In this document: piece by piece, positions 7,854-14,184 of the stretch
Position numbering within the stretch: position 1 is the first letter of the stretch
How the letters are laid out: each line of letters begins with the position of its first letter
Assembly: GCA_050303815.1 (NCBI GenBank)
Contig: JBNLCM010000167.1
Location: forward strand, 1 to 14,278
Reading direction: 5' to 3'
Source: Cognatazoarcus sp050303815
GTDB taxonomy: Bacteria; Pseudomonadota; Gammaproteobacteria; Burkholderiales; Rhodocyclaceae
DNA length: 14,278 nt
The notes under the pieces: generated by a model
Told to the model about the DNA's origin: nothing
Seen by the model: the letters and a program-made list of their open reading frames with translations, nothing else
Database searches by the model: none
Translations under genes and position numbers: made by a program

Positions 7854-8885
7854 TTACCTGAATTGACCGAGGAAACGCAGATCGCCCTCGAAGAACAGAC
7901 GGAGGTCATTGACGCCATAGCGCAGCATCGTGAGACGGTCAGGCCCCATGCCGAAGGCGAAACCGGTATAGCGCTCCGGATCGATCCCGCCGTAGCGCAG
8001 GACGTTCGGATGCACCATGCCGCAGCCCGCGATCTCGAGCCACTTGCCTTCCAGCTCACCGCTCATGAAGGCCACGTCGATCTCTGCGCTGGGCTCCGTG
8101 AAGGGGAAGAACGAGGGACGGAAGCGCACCTGCAGGTCTTCGGTCTCGAAGAAGCAGCGCAGGAAATCGTTCACCACGCCCTTCAGGTCGGCAAAGCTGA
8201 TGTCCGACCCGACCCACAGGCCTTCGACCTGGTGGAACATGGGCGAGTGGGTAGCGTCGGAATCGACGCGGTAGACCCGCCCGGGCATGATCACGCGCAG
8301 CTCGGGCATCTGCTCGAGCTGACCATAGCGCTCGACATGCTGGAGCATGCTCCGGATCTGCACCGGGCTGGTGTGGGTCCGCAACAGCACCTCGCTCTCG
8401 CCTTCCAGGTAGAAGGTGTCGTGCATCGAGCGCGCCGGATGGTTCTCCGGTGTATTCAGCGCAGTGAAGTTGTGGAAATCGGTCTCGATCTCCGGGCCGT
8501 CAGCCACCTCGAAGCCGATCGAACGGAACAGCGCCTCGATGCGCTCAAGGGTCCGGCTGACCGGGTGAAGGCCCCCCTGTGCGGCCCCGCGCCCAGGCAG
8601 GGTCACGTCCAGCGCCTCGGCCGCCAACTGGGCCGCGAGCTGCGCCTCCTTCAGCGCATGCCGGCGGGCCTCGAGGGCCTGTTCGATCTGCCCTTTCGCT
8701 TGGTTGATACGTGCTCCGGCCTCGCGCCGGGCGTCGGGATCGAGCTTGCCGAGGGATTTGAGCTGCGCGGTCACGCTGCCGCTCTTGCCCAGGTATCGCG
8801 CCTTGGCCTGCTCCAGCGAGGCCGCGTCGGCGGCTGCAGCGAAGTCGGTCTGCGCCTGGGCGACCATTTGGTCCAGATTTTCCAT
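7854..8885 (-). CDS. pheS: Phenylalanine--tRNA ligase alpha subunit
   Basis: A 343-residue catalytic subunit (E. coli has 327). A coiled-coil N-terminal arm spans ~1-95. The class II core includes motif 2 near 202-222 (GRVYRVDSDATHSP), the substrate pocket RPSFFPFTEPS at 256-266, GCGMVHPNVL at 288-296 and motif 3 GFAFGMGPDRL at 308-318. I place the start at ATG 8885. A longer frame opens with TTG at 8915, directly after the terminator T-tract, and would add only ten non-conserved residues. The ribosome site before 8885 is poor (AAGG 2 nt away), so start assignment is less certain than identity. The gene lies just downstream of a strong hairpin/T-tract, which implies attenuation or read-through from rplT. 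Confidence 0.96.
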   Translation of the reverse strand: MENLDQMVAQAQTDFAAAADAASLEQAKARYLGKSGSVTAQLKSLGKLDPDARREAGARINQAKGQIEQALEARRHALKEAQLAAQLAAEALDVTLPGRGAAQGGLHPVSRTLERIEALFRSIGFEVADGPEIETDFHNFTALNTPENHPARSMHDTFYLEGESEVLLRTHTSPVQIRSMLQHVERYGQLEQMPELRVIMPGRVYRVDSDATHSPMFHQVEGLWVGSDISFADLKGVVNDFLRCFFETEDLQVRFRPSFFPFTEPSAEIDVAFMSGELEGKWLEIAGCGMVHPNVLRYGGIDPERYTGFAFGMGPDRLTMLRYGVNDLRLFFEGDLRFLGQFR

Positions 8886-8913
8886 TGCCTTGAATCGAGA
8901 CTCGGGTTGAATC

Positions 8914-8943
8914 AAAAAAAAAGGAGGCCAGGCCTCCTTTTTT
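8914..8943 (-). terminator. Strong intrinsic terminator/attenuator between rplT and pheS
   Basis: The palindrome GGAGGCC-A-GGCCTCC (8923-8937) is flanked by nine A on the left and six T on the right. Read on the minus strand it is a hairpin followed by T9, beginning 14 nt after the rplT stop and ending 28 nt before the pheS start. It is symmetric and could stop transcription either way. In E. coli the pheST attenuator follows a Phe-rich pheM leader peptide; here there is no room for one between the rplT stop and the hairpin. Whether it is a partial terminator or a regulated switch cannot be seen from sequence. Confidence 0.85.
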
Positions 8944-8957
8944 CGTGCTGCGTCAGC

Positions 8958-9317
8958 TTACGCAGCGAGTTTGGCCTTGGCTTGCTCGGCGAGCGCCGCA
9001 AACGCGGGCTTGTCAAACACGGCCAGGTCGGCCAGGACCTTGCGGTCCACCTCGATGGCGGCCTTCTTCAGGCCGTTCATGAAGGTGCTGTAGGTCATGC
9101 CCAGCTCGCGGGAGGCCGCATTGATACGGGCAATCCACAGGGCGCGGAACTGGCGCTTGCGCTGGCGACGGTCACGGTACTGATATTGACCGGCCTTCAT
9201 CACCGCCTGCTTGGCGATGCGATAGACGTTCTTGCGACGGCCGCGGAAACCCTTGGCCTGGTCGAGCACCTTCTTGTGGCGGGCGCGTGCGGTGACTCCG
9301 CGTTTTACTCGAGGCAT
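8958..9317 (-). CDS. rplT: 50S ribosomal protein L20
   Basis: A 119-residue basic protein beginning MPRVKRGVTARARHKKVL and containing AKGFRGRRKNVYRIAKQAV and DRRQRKRQFRALWIARINAA, all hallmark L20 segments. It binds 23S rRNA early in 50S assembly. In E. coli L20 also represses the rpmI-rplT mRNA. Here it follows rpmI after a 17-nt gap carrying a GGAGAA-type ribosome site. Length is standard and no anomalies are seen. Confidence 0.98.
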   Translation of the reverse strand: MPRVKRGVTARARHKKVLDQAKGFRGRRKNVYRIAKQAVMKAGQYQYRDRRQRKRQFRALWIARINAASRELGMTYSTFMNGLKKAAIEVDRKVLADLAVFDKPAFAALAEQAKAKLAA

Positions 9318-9334
9318 TGCGTTCTCCTAATCAA

Positions 9335-9532
9335 TCAGGCGTAAGGCAGCATGGCGCGGATCAGCTTGACGTCGGCAGCATGGACTTCCGTCATGCCGCG
9401 CAGCTGGCGCTTGGCCTTGGTGGTCTTCTTGGTCAGGATGTGGCGCTTGAACGCCTGCGAACGCTTGATCCCGCCGCTGGCACGGACCTTGAACCGCTTG
9501 GCGGCTCCGCTCTTGGTTTTCATCTTGGGCAT
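9335..9532 (-). CDS. rpmI: 50S ribosomal protein L35
   Basis: A 65-residue very basic protein: MPKMKTKSGAAKRFKVRASG at the start, then KRSQAFKRHILTKK and a C-terminal RAMLPYA. This matches L35 over its whole length. An AGGAG-type ribosome site (CAGGAGCAATC before the ATG) is present. It lies downstream of a 129-nt hairpin-rich leader after infC and immediately upstream of rplT, the conserved arrangement in which L20 controls both genes. Confidence 0.98.
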   Translation of the reverse strand: MPKMKTKSGAAKRFKVRASGGIKRSQAFKRHILTKKTTKAKRQLRGMTEVHAADVKLIRAMLPYA

Positions 9533-9661
9533 GATTGCTCCTGTTTATGTCATGAGACCGGGTACCGCATGGCGACGTTTTCGAAACCCGGCTTCACTTC
9601 TGTTCCGGCACCCAGGTGCCGGCCCTGCTTCAACCCCGCCGGCGGACCGCCGGGGAAAAAT
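9533..9661 (-). promoter_or_regulatory. infC-rpmI intergenic leader, candidate L20 autoregulatory region
   Basis: 129 nt separate the infC stop from the rpmI start and can form three successive hairpins. The first is a GC-rich stem within 9634-9655. The second is CCGGCAC/GTGCCGG with a 4-nt loop at 9605-9622. The third is CCGGGT (9558-9563) pairing with ACCCGG (9586-9591) around a 22-nt loop. None is followed by a T-tract, so they are not terminators. In E. coli and Bacillus, L20 represses its operon by binding structured mRNA upstream of rpmI; a similar role here is inferred from position and folding only. Confidence 0.45.
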
Positions 9662-10180
9662 TCACTTCTTCTTCGGTGCGATGACCATCACCATCTGGCG
9701 CCCTTCCATCTTGGGCATCTGCTCGACCTGGCCGATCTCTTCCAGGTCGGCCTTGATCCGCTCCAGCTGACGCAGGCCGAATTCCTGGTGGGCCATCTCA
9801 CGCCCCCGGAAACGCAGCGTGACCTTGCAGCGGTCACCGTCGTTCAGGAAGCGGGTCAAGTTACGCAGCTTGATCTGGTAATCGTTCTCGTCGGTACCCG
9901 GGCGCAGCTTCACTTCCTTCAGTTGCGTCTGCTTTTGCTTCTGCTTGGCTTCGTGGGCCTTCTTCGCTTCCTGGTATTTGAACTTGCCGAAGTCCATCAC
10001 CCGGCACACGGGCGGTTTGGCCAGCGGTGCGATCTCGACGAGATCCAGACCCGCGTCACTGGCGTGACCCATGGCCTGCTGAATCGTTACGACTCCGATC
10101 TGCTCGCCGTCCTCACCGATCAAACGAACCTCGGGCGCGTTGATTTCCCGGTTAACGCGCTGCTTCTTATCCTGAGCGAT
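9662..10180 (-). CDS. infC: Translation initiation factor IF-3 (AUC start codon)
   Basis: A 172-residue protein counted from an ATC codon at 10178-10180 (E. coli IF3 has 180). The N-domain shows VNREINAPEVRLIGEDGEQIGVV, here noted as VNREINAPEVRL then IGEDGEQ. The linker includes PPVCRVMDFGKFKYQ, and the C-domain shows KLRPGTDENDYQIKLRN and LRFRGREMAH. IF3 binds the 30S subunit, checks the start codon and prevents premature subunit joining. The start is chosen because an in-frame TGA lies two codons upstream. No ATG, GTG or TTG occurs until codon 20, which would delete conserved N-domain residues. GGAG lies 9 nt before the ATC. Non-canonical AUU/AUC/AUA starts are the known basis of IF3 autoregulation. 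The gene follows thrS after 28 nt. Confidence 0.93.
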   Translation of the reverse strand: MAQDKKQRVNREINAPEVRLIGEDGEQIGVVTIQQAMGHASDAGLDLVEIAPLAKPPVCRVMDFGKFKYQEAKKAHEAKQKQKQTQLKEVKLRPGTDENDYQIKLRNLTRFLNDGDRCKVTLRFRGREMAHQEFGLRQLERIKADLEEIGQVEQMPKMEGRQMVMVIAPKKK

Positions 10181-10208
10181 GGTTCAAATCTCCACGAAGT
10201 ACAAAAAA

Positions 10209-12125
10209 TCAGATCGAGCCGGCACGCGCATCAACTTCGCGCTGCCACTGCTCGATCAACGCTTCAAGGGTCATCTGGCCAAGATCCTGGCCACCCCGCG
10301 CACGAACGGCCACAAGGCCTGCTTCCTTTTCCTTGTCACCCACGACAAGCTGATAGGGCAGGCGCCGAACGCTGTGTTCGCGGATTTTATATGTGATCTT
10401 CTCGTTCCGCAAATCCGATTCGACCCGGAATCCCGCTTTCTGCAAGCGATTCGCGACGCCTGCCGCGTACTCGGCCTGATTTTCCGAGATGTTGATCACC
10501 ACGGCCTGGACCGGCGAGAGCCACATCGGGAACGCGCCCGCGTAGTTCTCGATCAGGATGCCGATGAATCGCTCCAGCGAGCCGAGGATGGCGCGATGCA
10601 GCATCACGGGGCGGGCGCGGCTGTTGGCATCGGTGACGTACTCGGCGCCGAGCCGCTCGGGCAGGACGAAGTCGAGCTGGATCGTGCCACATTGCCACGA
10701 TCGACCGAGGGCGTCCTTGATCTGGTACTCGATCTTCGGACCATAGAATGCCCCCTCGCCCGGCAGCTCCTCCCAGTCCAGGCCGGAGGCGGACAGCGCC
10801 TCCCGCAGGCCCTTCTCGGCCTTGTCCCAGATCGCATCCGAGCCGGCCCGCTGGTCGGGCCTCAGCGACAACTTGACCGCCACGTCCTCGAAGCCGAAAT
10901 CGCGATAGACGCGGGTCAGCAACTCGTTGAAGGCCTGCACTTCGGAAACGATCTGGTCTTCGGTGCAGAAAATGTGGGCGTCGTCCTGAACGAAGCCGCG
11001 CACGCGCATCAGCCCGTGAAGGGCGCCCGAGGGCTCGTTGCGGTGACACGATCCGAACTCGGCCAGCCGCAGCGGCAGGTCGCGGTAGGAGCGCAGGCCA
11101 TGATTGAAGATCTGCACGTGGCCCGGGCAGTTCATCGGCTTGATGGCGTAGTCGCGCTTCTCCGACTCGGTGGTGAACATCTCCTTGCGGTAGTTCTCCC
11201 AGTGGCCGGACTTCTCCCACAGGCTCCGGTCCATCACCAGCGGCGTCTTCACTTCCCGGTAGCCCGCCTGGTCGAGGACACGGCGCATGTACTGCTCGAT
11301 CTGCTGCCACAGGGTCCAGCCCGGCGGGTGCCAGAACACCATGCCCGGCGCCTCTTCCTGCAGGTGGAAGAGGTCGAGCTGCTTGGCGATCCGGCGGTGA
11401 TCGCGCTTCTCGGCCTCTTCGAGCATGTGCAGGTAGGCCTTCTGGTCGTCCTTGCTCGCCCAGGCCGTGCCGTAGATCCGCTGCAGCATCTCGTTGTTGG
11501 AGTCGCCGCGCCAGTAGGCGCCGGCCACCTTCATCAACTTGAAGACCCGCAGGCGACCCGTCGAGGGCACGTGGGGGCCACGGCACAGATCGATGAAATC
11601 GCCCTCGCGATAGAGCGAGACGTCTTCGTCCGACGGAATGGAGGCGATGATCTCGGCCTTGTAGTGCTCGCCGATCGACTGGAAGAACGCCACGGCCTTG
11701 TCGCGGGGCCAGACCTCGCGCTCGACCGGAATGTCCTGCTTCGAGAGCTCCTTCATGCGCTTCTCGATCTGTGCCAGATCCTCCGGCGTGAACGGACGCT
11801 TGTAGGCAAAGTCGTAGTAGAAGCCGTTCTCGATCACCGGCCCGATCGTAACCTGGGCTTCGGGGAACAGCCCCTTGACCGCATAGGCCAGCAGGTGCGC
11901 AGTCGAGTGGCGGATCAGTTCGAGCCCCTCTGCATCCTTCTCGGTGATGATCGCGAGGGCCGCATCTGCGTCGATGCGGTGCGAGGTATCCACCAGCTTC
12001 CCGTCCACCTTGCCGGCCAGTGCCGCCTTGGCGAGGCCTGCGCCAATCGAAGCCGCAACTTCAGCGACCGTCACCGGCTGCTCGAAACTGCGCACGGAAC
12101 CATCGGGAAGCGTGATCTGGGGCAT
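10209..12125 (-). CDS. thrS: Threonine--tRNA ligase
   Basis: A 638-residue class II synthetase that charges tRNA-Thr (E. coli has 642). An N-terminal TGS domain covers ~1-60. The editing domain has HSTAH at 73-77 and CRGPH at 181-185. The catalytic core has zinc ligands Cys333 (MNCPGH), His384 (DDAH) and His510 (MLHRAILG), matching E. coli Cys334/His385/His511 almost exactly. A C-terminal anticodon-binding domain begins near the VVINISENQ segment. The start ATG at 12125 gives the conserved MPQITLPDGS opening; an upstream TTG-type extension lies inside the terminator hairpin and is rejected. It is the first gene of the translation operon, 138 nt below tRNA-Val. Confidence 0.98.
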   Translation of the reverse strand: MPQITLPDGSVRSFEQPVTVAEVAASIGAGLAKAALAGKVDGKLVDTSHRIDADAALAIITEKDAEGLELIRHSTAHLLAYAVKGLFPEAQVTIGPVIENGFYYDFAYKRPFTPEDLAQIEKRMKELSKQDIPVEREVWPRDKAVAFFQSIGEHYKAEIIASIPSDEDVSLYREGDFIDLCRGPHVPSTGRLRVFKLMKVAGAYWRGDSNNEMLQRIYGTAWASKDDQKAYLHMLEEAEKRDHRRIAKQLDLFHLQEEAPGMVFWHPPGWTLWQQIEQYMRRVLDQAGYREVKTPLVMDRSLWEKSGHWENYRKEMFTTESEKRDYAIKPMNCPGHVQIFNHGLRSYRDLPLRLAEFGSCHRNEPSGALHGLMRVRGFVQDDAHIFCTEDQIVSEVQAFNELLTRVYRDFGFEDVAVKLSLRPDQRAGSDAIWDKAEKGLREALSASGLDWEELPGEGAFYGPKIEYQIKDALGRSWQCGTIQLDFVLPERLGAEYVTDANSRARPVMLHRAILGSLERFIGILIENYAGAFPMWLSPVQAVVINISENQAEYAAGVANRLQKAGFRVESDLRNEKITYKIREHSVRRLPYQLVVGDKEKEAGLVAVRARGGQDLGQMTLEALIEQWQREVDARAGSI

Positions 12126-12145
12126 GTTCAATCTCGCAATGGACG

Positions 12146-12175
12146 AAAAAAAAGTGCGGCCGAGCCGCACTTTTT
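12146..12175 (-). terminator. Intrinsic terminator between tRNA-Val and thrS
   Basis: GTGCGGC (12154-12160) and GCCGCAC (12164-12170) pair around a 3-nt loop. The stem is extendable by A-T pairs, and T8 follows on the minus strand. It ends only 20 nt before the thrS start codon, so it sits in the thrS leader if thrS is transcribed from any promoter further upstream. It may simply end the tRNA-Val transcript or act as a thrS attenuator. Confidence 0.85.
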
Positions 12176-12185
12176 CGTTTGGTAC

Positions 12186-12213
12186 ATCATGGACGTCGGA
12201 CTCGATCTGTCAG
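12186..12213 (-). promoter_or_regulatory. Possible thrS promoter (weak)
   Basis: On the minus strand, CTGACA (12208-12213) and CATGAT (12186-12191) are 16 nt apart, matching the consensus at 5 and 4 of 6 positions. Initiation would fall a few bases before the terminator hairpin, putting the hairpin at the extreme 5' end of the thrS mRNA. This is the only sigma70-like pair I could find between tRNA-Val and thrS. It is tentative. Confidence 0.3.
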
Positions 12214-12263
12214 CGCTCAGCACTCGGTCGTAGTTCGAAGAATCATGAGGTACCCGCAGTGTT

Positions 12264-12340
12264 TGGTAGGCGCGATTGGATTCGAACCAACGACCCCCAC
12301 CATGTCAAGGTGGTGCTCTAACCAACTGAGCTACGCGCCT
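12264..12340 (-). tRNA. tRNA-Val (anticodon GAC)
   Basis: A 77-nt cloverleaf on the minus strand. The acceptor AGGCGCG pairs with CGCGCCT, followed by A and an encoded CCA. The D-arm is AGCTCAGTTGGTTAGAGC. The anticodon stem CCACC/GGTGG encloses TTGACAT, giving anticodon GAC, which reads GUC and GUU. The T-arm contains GGTTCGAATCC. It lies upstream of thrS in the same orientation, with its own strong promoter. Confidence 0.96.
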
Positions 12341-12352
12341 GCGAAGCCGTGC

Positions 12353-12380
12353 ATTATACGGACGAAAATTAGCCCGTCAA
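12353..12380 (-). promoter_or_regulatory. Strong sigma70 promoter of tRNA-Val
   Basis: On the minus strand, TTGACG (12375-12380) and a perfect TATAAT (12353-12358) are separated by 16 nt. A GC-rich discriminator (GCACGGC) follows, typical of stringently controlled stable-RNA promoters. The mature tRNA starts 12 nt after the -10. An A/T-rich stretch just upstream of the -35 (AAGAAAAAATT on the minus strand) resembles an UP element. Confidence 0.85.
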
Positions 12381-12414
12381 ATTTTTTCTTGCGGCGCGTC
12401 AGTCGCCCTCGAAA

Positions 12415-12765
12415 TCAGAAGCGCGCGACCTCGTCTTCGTCCCGCATCGTGCGTCCGAACGCCCGACCGCCTTCGGATGCCGCACGCCCGATCGCCCTGC
12501 CCGCATCCGCGGCAGCATGGCCGATGGCCTTGCCGATCTCGGCCGCATTGCGCCCGACCGTGAGACCGATCGTCTTGGCACTCTTCACGACGTGCCCGAC
12601 GGCCTCGCCGATCGCGCGGCCCGCATCCCGGGCGTCGTCAGCCGCGCCGCCAGCCGCCTGCGCCTGCGCTGCGAACAGCGAGACGGACAGCACGATGGCG
12701 ATTGCGCGAAGGCGCGCGGCCGCAGGGCGGGAGATCGGGGTGAAGCGTCGATGCGTGGCAGACAT
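12415..12765 (-). CDS. Small exported protein of 11-residue glycine-rich repeats
   Basis: A 116-residue protein. The start at 12765 is supported by TTAGGAGAG just upstream and by the signal peptide it yields: basic region to ~20, hydrophobic core at ~21-33, AQAQA cleavage near residue 37. The mature part is built of 11-residue units: GRAIGEAVGHV (49-59), VKSAKTIGLTV (60-70), GRNAAEIGKAI (71-81), GHAAADAGRAI (82-92), GRAASEGGRAF (93-103), then GRTM and an acidic tail. An 11-residue period with small residues at fixed positions predicts a long amphipathic helix able to pack against itself or a membrane. I do not recognise a named family or function. It is divergent from the YqjD-type operon, with 299 nt between starts. 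Confidence 0.7.
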   Translation of the reverse strand: MSATHRRFTPISRPAAARLRAIAIVLSVSLFAAQAQAAGGAADDARDAGRAIGEAVGHVVKSAKTIGLTVGRNAAEIGKAIGHAAADAGRAIGRAASEGGRAFGRTMRDEDEVARF

Positions 12766-13064
12766 GGTGGCTCTCCTAATGTCACGGATTCTGACACTCG
12801 AGACCGCGAGAGTGCCCCCGAAAGTGCAACAAGATCCTCGCGGGCGGCGCCCTCGCATTCCGACCCCCCATATACAAACAGGCAGAACAGTGAGCGCGCC
12901 GCATGTCGGAGCCGGCCTACGCGACCACCGTCGCCCGTCCGACAGCGGCCCGGCCCTGCCTCCCACTGTGCCGGACCGGGCAGACCCCTAGCCTGAAGTC
13001 AGGCGATCGACGACGTCGAGAGGACGACGAAGATCACTTCCCATCCCATCTGCAGGAGAGACAC
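12766..13064. other. Divergent intergenic region
   Basis: 299 nt between the starts of the exported repeat protein (minus) and the DUF883-type gene (plus), expected to hold both promoters. I see ribosome sites at each end. A short inverted repeat TGTCA-N7-TGACA (12780-12796) lies just above the minus-strand ribosome site. A small CCTGA-AG-TCAGG palindrome lies near 13000. No convincing sigma70 pair is visible on either strand, which may indicate an alternative sigma factor. No gene is evident. Confidence 0.4.
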
Positions 13065-13406
13065 ATGCAATCCGCCAAGACCGAAACCCCCGCCGCTGCC
13101 GAAACTGCCCAATCGCCCGTTCGCCCGGTCGAGGGCGATGCGCTGGCCCGAGCTCGCGAGTCGCTCGGCGACGTCCGCTCCGCGACTCGCGACCTGGTCC
13201 ATCATGGCGCGGAGGCCATGCGCGAAGGCGCCGGCCTGATCGAGAACCGTGTGCGTGAAGGGGCCGGCAGCATTGAAGAGACGGCCTCGCGGGTGGCGGA
13301 CCGCACGGCCAACTACGTGCAGGAGCAGCCGCTCAAGTCACTCGCCTTCGCCGCTGGCACCGGCGCCCTGATCGCGATCCTCGCCGGCATGGCCACGCGT
13401 CGCTGA
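13065..13406 (+). CDS. DUF883/ElaB-YqjD-type membrane-anchored protein
   Basis: A 113-residue protein. The start at 13065 is chosen for CAGGAGAG 7 nt upstream; a longer frame from 12903 lacks a ribosome site. The architecture is a polar helical N-region (~25-88), then the EQPLKS turn, then one C-terminal transmembrane helix (~91-110) with small residues (AAGTGALIAILAG), ending in TRR. This fits the DUF883 family (E. coli YqjD, ElaB), stationary-phase inner-membrane proteins that bind ribosomes. The helical part shows an 11-residue rhythm (MREGAGLIENRV, REGAGSIEETA). The next gene is YqjE-like, as in the E. coli yqjD-yqjE operon, which strengthens the assignment. Confidence 0.8.
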   Translation: MQSAKTETPAAAETAQSPVRPVEGDALARARESLGDVRSATRDLVHHGAEAMREGAGLIENRVREGAGSIEETASRVADRTANYVQEQPLKSLAFAAGTGALIAILAGMATRR

Positions 13407-13439
13407 ATGTCTGCCGCGCAAGCCGCGATCCGACGATGA
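13407..13439 (+). other. Ten-codon micro-ORF bridging two operon genes
   Basis: The DUF883-type gene stop is followed at once by ATG (TGAATG). The resulting frame encodes MSAAQAAIRR and stops at TGA 13437-13439, which overlaps the start codon of the next gene as ATGA. No Shine-Dalgarno sequence stands before the next gene. The reading frame is plain to see, but that it is translated, or relays ribosomes, is only an inference. Confidence 0.3.
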
Positions 13440-13807
13440 TTCCATCCCTCGTCCGCATGGTGATCCGCCGGCCGGAGTTGCTGGTGGACCACCTGGACGC
13501 CTACTCCGAGCTGGCCCGTGAAGAACTCCGCCGTTTCGGGGCAACGCTGCTGCAGCGTCTGGTGCTCGGCCTCGTGGCCCTCGGCAGCGGCCTGGCCGCG
13601 GTCGTGCTCGCGGGGGTGGCGGTCCTGATGTGGGCCGGCGGGACGCCGCCCCACTGGGCCTTTGTCGTGGTACCGCTGTTGCCGCTGGCCCTGTCCCTTG
13701 CGTGCACCGTGTTTCTGCTGACCTGCCGCGACATCGACGAGCCGCTGGAGCGCACGTGGAACCAGTTCGACAACGACCTCGCCCTCATCCGGGAGACACG
13801 ACGATGA
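13436..13807 (+). CDS. YqjE-type membrane protein (phage holin superfamily III)
   Basis: A 123-residue protein with two hydrophobic helices, ~42-65 and ~74-97, joined by a short GGTPPHW turn. It has a charged amphipathic N-terminal segment (AYSELAREELRRF) and a charged C-terminal tail. This layout is that of YqjE/phage holin superfamily III inner-membrane proteins. Despite the name, these are not known to lyse cells in this context. The start at 13436 lacks a clear ribosome site, so translation probably depends on the preceding gene. The stop overlaps the next start by ATGA. The neighbourhood matches the E. coli yqjD-yqjE-yqjK order. Confidence 0.78.
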   Translation: MIPSLVRMVIRRPELLVDHLDAYSELAREELRRFGATLLQRLVLGLVALGSGLAAVVLAGVAVLMWAGGTPPHWAFVVVPLLPLALSLACTVFLLTCRDIDEPLERTWNQFDNDLALIRETRR

Positions 13808-14184
13808 CACCGCAACCCGATGACCATCGCGCTGAGGCGGCATCCAGTCCGGCCGAGGCCCGCCTCGAGGCCAGCCGCGCCCGACTGCGCCAGGCGCTGG
13901 CGCCCCGCGCCGCTCGCGAGACAGCGGAAGCGCCCTCCGGCGAAAGCGGCGAGCTGGGTCCGCTGGAGGTCCTTGAGCACGTCGTAGCGCCGGCCGCCAG
14001 CGAGATCGTCCGCCGATATCCCGCCCGCTCCCTGGCCAGCGCAGCGCTGGCCGGCGCGCTGCTCGTGCGGCTACGCCCCTGGTCCGGTCTGATCGGATCC
14101 GTCGTGTCGGCAGCGCTCGTGCGTCAGATCAGCAGCGCGTCCATTCAGTGGGCGGCACGCCAGCTAGACACACCACCCCGCTAG
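13804..14184 (+). CDS. Small membrane-associated protein in YqjK position
   Basis: A 126-residue protein starting in an ATGA overlap with the YqjE-type gene (GGGAGA ribosome site upstream). An Arg/Ala/Glu-rich helix spans ~15-45, followed by an acidic Ser-Gly stretch. Two moderately hydrophobic small-residue segments lie at ~77-90 and ~95-107 and may be re-entrant or peripheral helices. I do not recognise a sequence family; the YqjK label rests on position alone. It is the last visible gene of the operon. Confidence 0.65.
   Translation: MTPQPDDHRAEAASSPAEARLEASRARLRQALAPRAARETAEAPSGESGELGPLEVLEHVVAPAASEIVRRYPARSLASAALAGALLVRLRPWSGLIGSVVSAALVRQISSASIQWAARQLDTPPR

Noticed and set aside
8886..8915. 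TTG at 8915 as an alternative pheS start
   Set aside because: It falls at the end of the terminator T-tract, adds ten non-conserved residues and would put its ribosome site inside the hairpin.
5856..9344. A plus-strand open frame of over 1,100 codons opposite pheT, pheS and rplT
   Set aside because: It lies antisense to three well-recognised genes and has His/Arg/Gln/Asp-rich composition with no domain pattern. High GC at third positions of the real genes suppresses stops on the opposite strand.
10179..12233. A plus-strand open frame of ~680 codons opposite thrS
   Set aside because: Antisense shadow of a fully conserved thrS; no ribosome site and no recognisable protein features.
12903..13064. 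N-terminal extension of the DUF883-type protein from ATG 12903
   Set aside because: No ribosome site there. The extension is Pro/Arg/Cys-rich and unlike the family, whereas ATG 13065 has a good AGGAG.
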